Shown piece by piece: positions 6,884-13,555 of a stretch of DNA of 16,212 nt. How positions within the stretch are numbered: the stretch's first letter is position 1; each line of letters begins with the position of its first letter. Source of the stretch: JBCBTJ01 sp964597685 (lineage in GTDB: Bacteria; Pseudomonadota; Alphaproteobacteria; Caulobacterales; Hyphomonadaceae); NCBI GenBank assembly GCA_964597685.1, contig CAZQZC010000057.1:1-16212 (forward strand). Reading direction: 5' to 3'. The notes under the pieces are model-generated. The model was not told where the DNA came from. It worked only from the letters and a program-made list of their open reading frames with translations, and ran no database searches. A program made the position numbers and the translations under genes.

Positions 6884-6980
6884 AGCATTTCCAGGGGAAG
6901 TGGATGCCGGTTCGCCGTCCGGAAATGTGTACAAACAAAGACTTATAGCGGTGCGGTGAGTCCAATCGGTCGCGCACCGC
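6884..6980. repeat. dispersed palindromic intergenic repeat of alphaproteobacterial type
   Basis: Starting one base after the lactonase stop, catttcc (6886-6892) is mirrored by ggaaatg (6921-6927), flanking gaagtggatgccggttcgcc. Then comes acaaacaaagacttatagcg, and then a second palindrome, gcggtgcg (6948-6955) with cgcaccgc (6973-6980), whose loop contains gagtccaatcgg. This layout matches from memory a repeat seen very often between genes in Rhizobiales and related Alphaproteobacteria (GCATTTTC..GAAGTGG..ACCGGTTCG..GAAAATGCG..AACAAAGACTTAGAGC..). Only one copy is in the window, so the repeat status rests on that recognition. Confidence 0.6.
6934..6980 (-). terminator. probable terminator of the photosynthesis/hemA/ATP-grasp transcript
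   Basis: On the minus strand, 15 nt after the ATP-grasp stop, GCGGTGCG and CGCACCGC form a perfect 8-bp GC stem with a 17-nt loop. The following bases, tataagtctttgttt, are T-rich. This is a reasonable intrinsic-type terminator built from the second half of the repeat, placed at the end of the long minus-strand operon. Confidence 0.5.
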
Positions 6981-6995
6981 CATAGGCTCCGCACA

Positions 6996-8147
6996 TTAAT
7001 CGCCGCGCCATTCGATATCGGCGACGGCGGCCTCTCCAAAGCTCATCCCCTTGAACAGGGCGCGGCGCAGGATTTCGCCCGACATGGGCGTCATTAAGAG
7101 GAAGGGCCAAGGATCGCGCCGATCCCACGTCACGTCCTTTGACTTAAAGAGGTAAGGTGCGTTTTTTCGGCGCGCTTCGGTCTGAAATAGGCGCCCCTGC
7201 ACCTCAGTTAGGCAAGGATAGAATTGCTGCATGAGGCTGGTTGGACGCAGAGTGTCCGCCACGGTCTCGCCGTTAAGCAGGGCTGCGGCGATCGCCTCCG
7301 GCGTCAAATAGTGAATGCCGCTATTCGCCCTCGGATTGCACTCGATCGCCGCGGCGCGGCCTTCAGCATCATCGATAAAGTCGAATGAAATGAAGCCGGT
7401 ATGCCCTGATTGGGCGACGAAACTCTCGATCCAGGCGTCGAGATCGGGCGCCTCGATCCGCCGAAACCCCACAGCGACGGTGCCCGACATGACCGTGCCT
7501 TCGTAGAGAACGCTGGCAAGCACGCGACCGTCCCGGGCGATCGAAAACGACGACCGCGCCTGACCCGGCAACGCCGCTTGCACAATAGCCGGCGCCGGCC
7601 CGACGGCGGGCAAAGGCTGCCCCTTCGCGATCCGCGATATGCCCATCCCAGCGCTCGAAAACACAGGTTTTACAATGACGTCCTGCGACGCCGCCAGTGT
7701 CGCGCCGGCCTCAGAGCCCAGGGGATGGGTCTCCGGGACCGCAAGCCCGTAGCGCGACGCCTGCTCGACGAAGGCGTGTTTATTGTGCAGCGACCGAAGC
7801 GTCGCGAGATCGGGGCCAAAGAACTGCACATTGTCCGGCAATCGAGGCTGAATGGCCGCCGCATACATCGCCTCCTCAGACACCGGAACGATGAGCCCAA
7901 CCCGCTCACGCTCCACGATCTGCAGCAAATCCTCCAGATAGCGCTGCTCGTCATCGACAGGCGCGACGACGCGATAGGATTTGTCCACAGCGCTCGACGG
8001 TCGGCAGAGGTGCCAGCCGAACGGCTCGGCGACGATGACGCGACAGCCTGCGCTGTGCAGCGCGCGGGCGATGTCCAAGCCCTTCGGCAGGCGGCCTAGC
8101 GTGAGCAGCACAGTCTTCGGTCGGGCCTGCGGGACCGTCTGCGTCAT
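6996..8147 (-). CDS. ATP-grasp domain ligase of unknown substrate
   Basis: A 383-aa protein with a typical ATP-grasp layout. The N-terminal pre-ATP-grasp Rossmann domain (KTVLLTLGRLPKGLDIARAL, residues 11-30) is followed by Lys124 in LHNKHAF, the nucleotide-binding strand and Gly loop VIVKPVFSSAGMGISR (157-172, Lys160), and the metal-binding SFDFIDD (254-260) and IECNPRANSGIHYL (268-281). A distinctive tail follows (DPWPFLL, then VADIEW). Family enzymes form amide or thioester bonds through an acyl-phosphate; this one is not assignable to a known pathway. It is the last gene of the hemA transcript. The start is uncertain: ATG 8147 directly precedes the similarity but lacks an SD, whereas ATG 8213 has GGAAG 10 nt upstream and would overlap hemA by 28 nt. 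A role in pigment metabolism is only suggested by position. Confidence 0.8.
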   Translation of the reverse strand: MTQTVPQARPKTVLLTLGRLPKGLDIARALHSAGCRVIVAEPFGWHLCRPSSAVDKSYRVVAPVDDEQRYLEDLLQIVERERVGLIVPVSEEAMYAAAIQPRLPDNVQFFGPDLATLRSLHNKHAFVEQASRYGLAVPETHPLGSEAGATLAASQDVIVKPVFSSAGMGISRIAKGQPLPAVGPAPAIVQAALPGQARSSFSIARDGRVLASVLYEGTVMSGTVAVGFRRIEAPDLDAWIESFVAQSGHTGFISFDFIDDAEGRAAAIECNPRANSGIHYLTPEAIAAALLNGETVADTLRPTSLMQQFYPCLTEVQGRLFQTEARRKNAPYLFKSKDVTWDRRDPWPFLLMTPMSGEILRRALFKGMSFGEAAVADIEWRGD

Positions 8148-8185
8148 TGTCTGTGCGGGTCCGGCCGTCGCCGAACCTGCAGCGC

Positions 8186-9397
8186 CTAGGCCACCGCCCG
8201 TGCCAACGCGCATTGCGACCAGACTTCCGACAAAGCCGAGACCAAACGATCGATATCCGCATTCGAGTGGACCGGCGACGGCGTGATGCGCAGCCGCTCC
8301 GCGCCCTTCGGCACCGTCGGATAATTGATGGGTTGAACGTAAATTCCGTGATTGGTCATCAGCCAGTCGCTGATCCATTTGCACTTCACGGGGTCGCACA
8401 CCATGACGGGCACTATGTGGCTGGGATTGTCGAGCGTAGGAATGCCAATCGAACCGAGTTTTGAGCGGACTTTCGCGACCCGATCGCGGTGGCGCGCGCG
8501 CTCAAGCTGGCTCGTCTTGAGATGCTGAATGCTGGCGCGGGCGCCGGCGGCCACGGCCGGCGGCAGCGCCGTGGTGAAGATGAAGCCGGAGGCGAAGCTG
8601 CGCACGAAATCGCAGAGGGCCGTCGAGGCGGCGATATACCCGCCAACGACGCCGAACGCCTTGCCGAGGGTGCCCTCGATCACCGTGAGCCGGTCCATCA
8701 GGCCTTCGCGCTCGGCGATGCCGCCGCCGCGAGGACCATAAAGGCCGACGGCATGGACCTCGTCGAGATAGGTCATGGCGCCATAGCGCTCGGCGATATC
8801 GCAGAATTCCGCAATCGGGGCGATGTCGCCGTCCATGGAGTAAACGCTCTCGAACGCGATCAGCTTCGGCGCGTCGGGGTCAAGCTGCGCCAGGCGGCGC
8901 TCTAGATCCTCGGGATCGTTGTGGCGGAAAATGTGTTTTTCCGCGCGGCTGTGGCGGACCCCCTCGATCATCGAGGCGTGGTTAAGCTCGTAGGAGAGGA
9001 CAATGCAGCAAGGAATGAGCGCCGCCAGCGTGCCGATGCCCGCCCAATTCGACACATAGCCAGACGTAAAGAGGAGCGCCGCCTCCTTGCCATGGAGATC
9101 CGCAAGCTCCTGCTCGAGAAGGACGTGATAGTGGTTGGTGCCGGAGATGTTGCGCGTCCCGCCCGCGCCGGCGCCGCATTTGTCGAGCGCCTCGTGCATC
9201 GCCGCCAGAACCTTGGGATTCTGGCCCATGCCGAGATAATCGTTAGAGCACCAAACTGTGACGTCGGTCGGGCCTTCGCCATGGAACTCGGCCCTGGGGA
9301 ACGCGCCGGCTTTCCGCTCAATATCGGCGAAGACGCGGTAATTCCCCTCGTCGCGCAACCCGACCAATTCGCGTTCGAAAAAAGCCTCATAATCCAT
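8186..9397 (-). CDS. hemA: 5-aminolevulinate synthase
   Basis: A 403-aa PLP enzyme that condenses glycine and succinyl-CoA to 5-aminolevulinate (C4/Shemin pathway), the entry to heme and bacteriochlorophyll. Visible are YRVFADIERKAGAFPRA (20-36), WCSNDYLGMGQ (49-59), the glycine-rich GAGAGGTRNISGT (75-87), LNHASMIEG (138-146), the PLP-ring Asp in YLDEVHAVGLYGPRGGG (210-226), the PLP lysine Lys246 in EGTLGKAFGVVGGY, and GIYVQPINYPTVPKG toward the end. The length is normal. The start at ATG 9397 is fixed by AGGAGG 5 nt upstream, which lies inside puhE; the two genes overlap by 11 nt. Placement at the end of the puh-acsF run ties precursor supply to photosystem synthesis. A second, housekeeping hemA may exist elsewhere. 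Confidence 0.98.
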   Translation of the reverse strand: MDYEAFFERELVGLRDEGNYRVFADIERKAGAFPRAEFHGEGPTDVTVWCSNDYLGMGQNPKVLAAMHEALDKCGAGAGGTRNISGTNHYHVLLEQELADLHGKEAALLFTSGYVSNWAGIGTLAALIPCCIVLSYELNHASMIEGVRHSRAEKHIFRHNDPEDLERRLAQLDPDAPKLIAFESVYSMDGDIAPIAEFCDIAERYGAMTYLDEVHAVGLYGPRGGGIAEREGLMDRLTVIEGTLGKAFGVVGGYIAASTALCDFVRSFASGFIFTTALPPAVAAGARASIQHLKTSQLERARHRDRVAKVRSKLGSIGIPTLDNPSHIVPVMVCDPVKCKWISDWLMTNHGIYVQPINYPTVPKGAERLRITPSPVHSNADIDRLVSALSEVWSQCALARAVA

Positions 9398-10199
9398 GGC
9401 GTCCTCCTATGCCTTGACGCGCATTCGGGGCGCTCCCCCGATTGTTGCGCAGGGCCCAATTCCACAAAGTCGCCTCCGGCGTCGGAAGGACGAGGGCCCA
9501 ATGTTCGAAAACCGCCAGGGCCGCAAGCCCCGCCAGCATTGTGAAGCCCGCCGCAGCGAAGGAGCCCGGCGAGAACAGAGTGGCTTCGTAGGCGATCGCC
9601 GCGGCGACCGTCGTAACGATGGTGATCACGATCGGAAAGACCGGCGTGACCGCCTTCTTTCCGAAATAGCTCGCCAGATACCGAAGATGACCCGGCAAAA
9701 AGTCTTCAGCGACATTCGGCGCGCCGAGGAACACGATCAGCTTCGCGCTGAGACGCATGCCCCACAACAGGAAAAAGGTCAGCGCCGCGAATTGGTTCGC
9801 TGCGCCCCAGCTCATCCACGCGATCAAAACCGCATGGGTCGCGATGGCCAACTCGTGATGGATGACGGTCTGGGCCGAGGCGACAAAACGGGGCCAAGCC
9901 GCCAGGCCGCGCGGGCACGGCGCCCGCCGCGGGCCCGAGATATAGCCTAAGAGAAACATCGTCTCGTGCCACGCCCACAGAAGCACGCCCGCCGCGAAGC
10001 CGGCATAGGCGCCCAAGAGGCCCGTTTCATCGCGTAGCTCCAAGAGCGCGAAGGTCGACGCGCCGAGCACCAGGGTCGCGCCCAGCGCCGTGCCCAGAAA
10101 CGTTCCACGCGGCCGGCCGATAAGCCACAGGATCACGCCCGTGCTCGCCCACCAGACAAGCGCGGCGTAAATCAGAGGAAACAGCAGATCGCCCAGCAC
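9387..10199 (-). CDS. puhE: photosynthetic complex assembly protein PuhE
   Basis: A 270-aa polytopic membrane protein (DUF3623/PuhE family) found only in photosynthesis gene clusters and implicated in reaction-centre/LH1 assembly and bacteriochlorophyll handling. About seven hydrophobic segments are visible (residues 5-27, 33-50, 60-82, 118-130, 135-150, 185-205, 212-232). Family landmarks include WAWHETMFLLGYISGPRR (75-92), the TVIHHELAI stretch near 111-119 and the conserved GAPNVAEDFLPGHLRYLASYF (158-178). The start codon is GTG at 10199, with GAGG 5 nt upstream and 21 nt after the acsF stop. The 3' end runs 11 nt into hemA. The assignment is firm because both sequence and position agree. 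Confidence 0.94.
   Translation of the reverse strand: MLGDLLFPLIYAALVWWASTGVILWLIGRPRGTFLGTALGATLVLGASTFALLELRDETGLLGAYAGFAAGVLLWAWHETMFLLGYISGPRRAPCPRGLAAWPRFVASAQTVIHHELAIATHAVLIAWMSWGAANQFAALTFFLLWGMRLSAKLIVFLGAPNVAEDFLPGHLRYLASYFGKKAVTPVFPIVITIVTTVAAAIAYEATLFSPGSFAAAGFTMLAGLAALAVFEHWALVLPTPEATLWNWALRNNRGSAPNARQGIGGRHGL
9403..9408 (-). promoter_or_regulatory. ribosome binding site of hemA inside puhE
   Basis: AGGAGG on the minus strand lies 5 nt before the hemA ATG and within the last codons of puhE. It fixes the hemA start and suggests independent, efficient re-initiation rather than pure coupling. Confidence 0.8.
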
Positions 10200-10220
10200 G
10201 TCAGCCTCGCCCTTCCCCGG

Positions 10221-11309
10221 TCACCAAACCGGCGACAAGCGCACATCGCGCGGTGGCGCGTTCTTCTTCGGACGCAGGAAAAACAGCCGAGCGAAGGATG
10301 TCGCCGCCTTCAGGCCAAGCGCGGCATAGGCAACCCGCCCCCTGACGCCGCCGCGCGCTTTCGCCGTCTCCATCGCGTCCGCCGTCTTGCGCAGGCGCTC
10401 TAGCGTTTCACGGAACTTCGGGTGATCGAGATCAATCTCCACTGGGAAGACCTGGCGTGCGATCTGATTTGTGGTCTGGAAGACTTGGTAATCATACGCG
10501 GTCGGATCGAGCCCCAACGCCTCGTGGAAGGCCGGACGACGATGATCGCGAATATACATCGTCGCATAGACTGCGAGGAGGAAAAAACGGATCCAGAGCT
10601 TGTTGCCGCCGCGCAGAAGCTTCGGATCGGCCCGCATCAAAAGTGCGAACGCTTCACCATGACGGAACTCGTCATTGCACCATTCTTCGAACCACTTGAA
10701 AATTGGATGGAACCGCTTTTCAGGGTGTTTTTCCAATTGGCGGAAAATCGTTATGTAACGCGCATAGCCGATCTTTTCAGAGAGATAGACACTGTAGAAA
10801 ATATACTTCGGCTTGAAGAAAGTATACTTCTTGGTTTTGGTAAGAAAGCCTAGATCTACACCTATCCCAAAGTCCTTCAGCACGTGATTGATAAACCCGG
10901 CGTGGCGCGCCTCGTCGCGGCTCATATACTTGAACAACGCTTTCACATCAGGGTTGTAGACGTGCTTCACGATCTCCTTGTACAAGACACAGCCCGAAAA
11001 CTCGGCCGTCAGCGAACTGACGAGAAAGTCGACGAATTCAGCCCTCAGGTCGCTCGGCAGCGTGTCGAGAATGTTGTCGAATTCATCGGTGCGCTTGAAG
11101 TGTCCTTTGTTCGGATCGTCCTCCAGCTCCGCAATCAGCGCGTCCCATTCCGGCCGCACGGAGCTCACGTCGATGCGGTCCATTGCGTCGAAATCGGTCG
11201 TGTAGAAACGGGGGCTGAGAATCGTGCTCTCAACCGCGGCTTCATTCGTGTCCTGGATCTCCGCATGTCGGACGCCGCCGACATTTTGCGTTAAAGCGAC
11301 TGCGCCCAT
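10221..11309 (-). CDS. acsF: Mg-protoporphyrin IX monomethyl ester (oxidative) cyclase
   Basis: A 362-aa diiron enzyme that builds the isocyclic E ring of bacteriochlorophyll using oxygen. Ferritin-like ligand sites are intact: Glu103 in SLTAEFSGCVLYKE, the first ExxH in SRDEARHAGF (Glu133, His136) and the second in CNDEFRHGEAF (Glu214, His217). Other family landmarks are SPRFYTTDFDAMDRID (32-47) and KKYTFFKPKYIFYSVYLSEK (160-179). It marks aerobic pigment synthesis; the alternative anaerobic BchE is not in this window. The ATG at 11309 overlaps the upstream stop as TAATG, with GGGAGA a few bases upstream. A lysine/tyrosine/phenylalanine-rich stretch makes bases 10770-10870 locally AT-rich. 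Confidence 0.98.
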   Translation of the reverse strand: MGAVALTQNVGGVRHAEIQDTNEAAVESTILSPRFYTTDFDAMDRIDVSSVRPEWDALIAELEDDPNKGHFKRTDEFDNILDTLPSDLRAEFVDFLVSSLTAEFSGCVLYKEIVKHVYNPDVKALFKYMSRDEARHAGFINHVLKDFGIGVDLGFLTKTKKYTFFKPKYIFYSVYLSEKIGYARYITIFRQLEKHPEKRFHPIFKWFEEWCNDEFRHGEAFALLMRADPKLLRGGNKLWIRFFLLAVYATMYIRDHRRPAFHEALGLDPTAYDYQVFQTTNQIARQVFPVEIDLDHPKFRETLERLRKTADAMETAKARGGVRGRVAYAALGLKAATSFARLFFLRPKKNAPPRDVRLSPVW

Positions 11310-11605
11310 TACACTCTCCCTGGCGAAAAACTGACTTCATAGAGTTCGGTCATCTCGAACATCGACCGGAACCGCACCCACGCCTTTTCCAAGGCAGTCG
11401 CGCGCACCACGGTCGCGTTGCGGCGCAGCACGATCGTTTCCCCGAAGGCCACGGCGACGGGGTCCCCATGCACGCGGATCCTGTCGCCGATCGTGGGCAG
11501 AACGCCGTTGTCCAATTCCACATGCGCCTCGAGCGTTTCGTTCGAGTGCTCGACGGTGATCGTGCACGGCACTGTAAATCTGCGAGGGTTTAGGCTGGCG
11601 GTCAT
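11309..11605 (-). CDS. 98-aa photosynthesis-cluster protein of unknown function
   Basis: A small soluble protein without signal peptide or membrane segment. The N-terminal two thirds look like a beta-rich domain (PCTITVEHSNETLEAHVEL, then IGDRIRVHGDPVAVAFGE and RNATVVRATALEKAW) and it ends in MFEMTELYEVSFSPGRV. I recall a similar unnamed orf between puhC and acsF in other proteobacterial photosynthesis clusters, but it has no established function. The ATG at 11605 is chosen over one nine codons upstream because AAGGAGG lies exactly 6 nt before it and the puhC stop overlaps it as TGATG. Its own stop overlaps the acsF start as TAATG, so it is coupled on both sides. A role in AcsF function or complex assembly is inferred from position alone. 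Confidence 0.82.
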   Translation of the reverse strand: MTASLNPRRFTVPCTITVEHSNETLEAHVELDNGVLPTIGDRIRVHGDPVAVAFGETIVLRRNATVVRATALEKAWVRFRSMFEMTELYEVSFSPGRV

Positions 11606-12060
11606 CAAGCGCCTCCTTCCTGATTGAACCAAACGTCGAACTCACGGGCGTTCGCGCCGCCAAAGGCGGACAGGACGACGCGTCGGTCGGTCGTGGGATC
11701 ATGCAGCGCGAGGGCCCCGTCGGCGCCGCGCAGCACGCGGAAAGGCGCCTCAGGTCCGACCCCGCTCAGCCGCCGCTCAAGCGTCAAACTGCGCGCAGCA
11801 ACGCGGATGAATCCGCCCGAATGCGGCGGGTACTGAGAGATCACCTGGCCGGTTTCGAAGTCATAGACGCCAATGCCGCCGTCAGCCTCGTCGCGCAGAA
11901 GGACGTCCCGATACTCGGTGAGCGCCATCTCCTGCGTCGCAGCTGCGCCGACTCCCGTCGCGCCTGCCAGGCCAGCCCCGGCGAGGGCGGCGGCGATCAA
12001 CGCCCCACAGGCCCACAGCATCGGCGTCGGGACGTTCTCAGGCGGATGATGGGCTGACAT
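11605..12060 (-). CDS. puhC: photosynthetic complex assembly protein PuhC
   Basis: A 151-aa protein with a short cytoplasmic N-terminus, one membrane span (about residues 14-36, Ala/Gly-rich) and a periplasmic domain. Landmarks are ALTEYRDVLLRDEADGGIGV, DFETGQVISQYPPHSGGFIR (68-87, the most conserved stretch) and a C-terminal region that ends near FDVWFNQ. PuhC is needed for normal LH1/reaction-centre assembly in Rhodobacter and is a single-span periplasmic protein there. The start at ATG 12060 follows the puhB stop by 14 nt, with GGGAGG 8 nt upstream (inside the end of puhB). It sits in its usual place after puhB. Confidence is high from the combination of topology, motif and order. Confidence 0.92.
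   Translation of the reverse strand: MSAHHPPENVPTPMLWACGALIAAALAGAGLAGATGVGAAATQEMALTEYRDVLLRDEADGGIGVYDFETGQVISQYPPHSGGFIRVAARSLTLERRLSGVGPEAPFRVLRGADGALALHDPTTDRRVVLSAFGGANAREFDVWFNQEGGA
11612..11618 (-). promoter_or_regulatory. ribosome binding site deciding the start of the 98-aa orf
   Basis: AAGGAGG on the minus strand, a perfect SD core, lies 6 nt before ATG 11605 and inside the 3' end of puhC. It rules in favour of this start over the upstream in-frame ATG at 11632. Confidence 0.8.
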
Positions 12061-12074
12061 CGTTCAGGCCTCCC

Positions 12075-12752
12075 TCAAGCCGGGCTCATCGCCTCGGCGG
12101 CGCCGGGCGCGTCGAGCCGTTTTTCCGGCGCGGCGGACTGCGCCGCGAACTGGGTCGGCGCGTGGGCCGTCATCGCCTTGCACAATGTGTCCGCAGCCGC
12201 GTCGACATCGGGAATCGCGCGAAGCATTGGCTGCGCGTTTGAGAAGCGGAACGGGCGCACATGGGGCCAGAGGTGCAGATATCCGACCCGCCCCGGCGCC
12301 TCGATCTCGAGGGCGATGTCGCCCGCGCCCTGCCCATGCCGCTTTAACGACACGGCCGCCAATTTGGGGAAGGGCAGGTTCACATACTTCCGGATCGCAA
12401 CGCCGTAGCGCAGAACCACCCTGCGATTGGTGATCGTGTAAACGGTCGCCCGGCTCATCAGCCACGCCAACAGACACAAGAGCCCCATCGCCAAGGCAAG
12501 CGCGGTCAGCGACGACAGCGCGACGCCCATAATGGCGGTGGCGTCGCCGCCCTGGGCCGCATGCGCCGCCATCCGCCATCCGGCCATGACAGCGAAATAG
12601 GCCGCCACCAGCCGTATATGCAGCGCGTGGATCGCAAACGTGAGCGCGCCAGGCTTTCCCCGCCACAGAACGTCCTCGCCCTCCGGCAACGCCTCCGGCA
12701 GGCCCTCGATCGGCTCCTGGACGCCGTCTTCCTCGTCGTGGAACACGCTCAT
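12075..12752 (-). CDS. puhB: photosynthetic complex assembly protein PuhB
   Basis: A 225-aa membrane protein that assists reaction-centre/LH1 assembly. After an acidic N-terminus come PEGEDVLWRGKPG (about 24-36), hydrophobic segments at about 47-63 and 73-97, then a PH-like domain starting SRATVYTITNRRVVLRYGVAIR and running through YVNLPFPKLAAVSLKRH to GYLHLWPHVRPFRFSNAQPMLR. The last 30 residues are low-complexity and unlike the family core. The start at ATG 12752 is preferred because it overlaps the puhA stop as ATGA, with GGAG 9 nt upstream; a GTG two codons earlier (12758) is possible. The gene order puhA-puhB-puhC supports the call. Confidence 0.93.
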   Translation of the reverse strand: MSVFHDEEDGVQEPIEGLPEALPEGEDVLWRGKPGALTFAIHALHIRLVAAYFAVMAGWRMAAHAAQGGDATAIMGVALSSLTALALAMGLLCLLAWLMSRATVYTITNRRVVLRYGVAIRKYVNLPFPKLAAVSLKRHGQGAGDIALEIEAPGRVGYLHLWPHVRPFRFSNAQPMLRAIPDVDAAADTLCKAMTAHAPTQFAAQSAAPEKRLDAPGAAEAMSPA

Positions 12753-13531
12753 AGCCACGGCTCCGAGCGCTGACGCGTCGCATAGAACTTTCCGCCGCCA
12801 TAATAGCCGGAGATCTTGTCTTCCTCGAGCCGGGTGACGCTGTCAGGAGACTTGGTCCCTGGAACGCCTGCGAATTGTCCCGAGAGTAGGGCTTCAACGT
12901 CGACGCGGCGCTTGCGGCCACGGCTGACTTTGGCGAACGGCATGGGCAGGAGAACGTTCCTGGCCGTCTCGCCCTCGCCGGTTCTCACTTCCAGGTAACG
13001 GATAATCGCCTCGGACCGGTCGACCCAGATATCGACGACTTCGCCGCCTGGCTTGTTGTCCGCGCCATAGACCGTCATACCGACGGGGTTGGGGTCTTCC
13101 TTAGGCACATAGAAGCCGTCGCCAAGCCGGAACGGGACGATCCGGTCGCGGCCGTCGTCGGTGAGATCCGGCACGTCATGGCGCTCGGCATAGGACGCTG
13201 CGCCGACGCCGTCGGCCATCGGATCGCCAGTTGGCGCAAAGGGCAAGCCGTGCCCGCGGCCAATCTGCTTCAACGCGAGGTCACGCGTGTCGCGCCGGCC
13301 CTCTGTGGCGTCGATATCGCCCCGATCGTGCGGAAGCCGGAAGATTTTCCGCGACGGCCCGACAAAGGGCGCCGACCGGTCAACCCGGCCGGAATCGTCT
13401 TCAAGCGGGTAGCCTTCCCGCATCCCCTCGCGCTGGAGGTACAAAACCAGGCCCAGAAAAAAGAGGGTGAACAACCATAGCATGACATCGACCAGGTCGA
13501 CCCCTGCTACGAATTCGCCGTTGAATAACAT
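12749..13531 (-). CDS. puhA: photosynthetic reaction centre H subunit
   Basis: A 260-aa H subunit that caps the cytoplasmic side of the L/M core and helps deliver protons to QB. It has the expected short periplasmic N-terminus, a single membrane span (about 11-32, VDLVDVMLWLFTLFFLGLVL), then REGMREGYPLEDD and a cytoplasmic beta-barrel domain. Conserved stretches include FRLGDGFYVPKEDPNPVGM, RYLEVRTGEGETARNVLLPM, the FAKV segment after it, and DKISGYYGGGKFYA near the C-terminus. The length is normal. The ATG at 13531 has AAGGAG 8 nt upstream and follows the lhaA stop by 24 nt. The stop overlaps the puhB start. No dedicated promoter is obvious in the short gap, but a puhA promoter inside lhaA cannot be excluded. 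Confidence 0.98.
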   Translation of the reverse strand: MLFNGEFVAGVDLVDVMLWLFTLFFLGLVLYLQREGMREGYPLEDDSGRVDRSAPFVGPSRKIFRLPHDRGDIDATEGRRDTRDLALKQIGRGHGLPFAPTGDPMADGVGAASYAERHDVPDLTDDGRDRIVPFRLGDGFYVPKEDPNPVGMTVYGADNKPGGEVVDIWVDRSEAIIRYLEVRTGEGETARNVLLPMPFAKVSRGRKRRVDVEALLSGQFAGVPGTKSPDSVTRLEEDKISGYYGGGKFYATRQRSEPWL

Positions 13532-13555
13532 GACATCAGCTCCTTCTTTTGGCGG

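Noticed and set aside
6925..6934. TGTGTACA as part of a PpsR or Fnr operator
   Set aside because: It does not fit TGT-N12-ACA or the Fnr palindrome, lies downstream of both flanking genes, and is part of the repeat element.
7410..9544. Several plus-strand frames opposite hemA and the ATP-grasp gene
   Set aside because: Their translations are charged, lack motifs, and mirror strongly conserved minus-strand genes.
10770..10870. Local AT-rich stretch with tatacttc repeated, resembling a foreign insert or promoter
   Set aside because: It encodes the conserved Lys/Tyr/Phe-rich AcsF segment KKYTFFKPKYIFYSVYLSEK in frame; amino-acid content explains the composition and the short repeat.
12064..12921. 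285-codon minus-strand frame crossing the puhA/puhB junction
   Set aside because: It is out of frame with both puhA and puhB, which are unmistakable, and it shows no domain.
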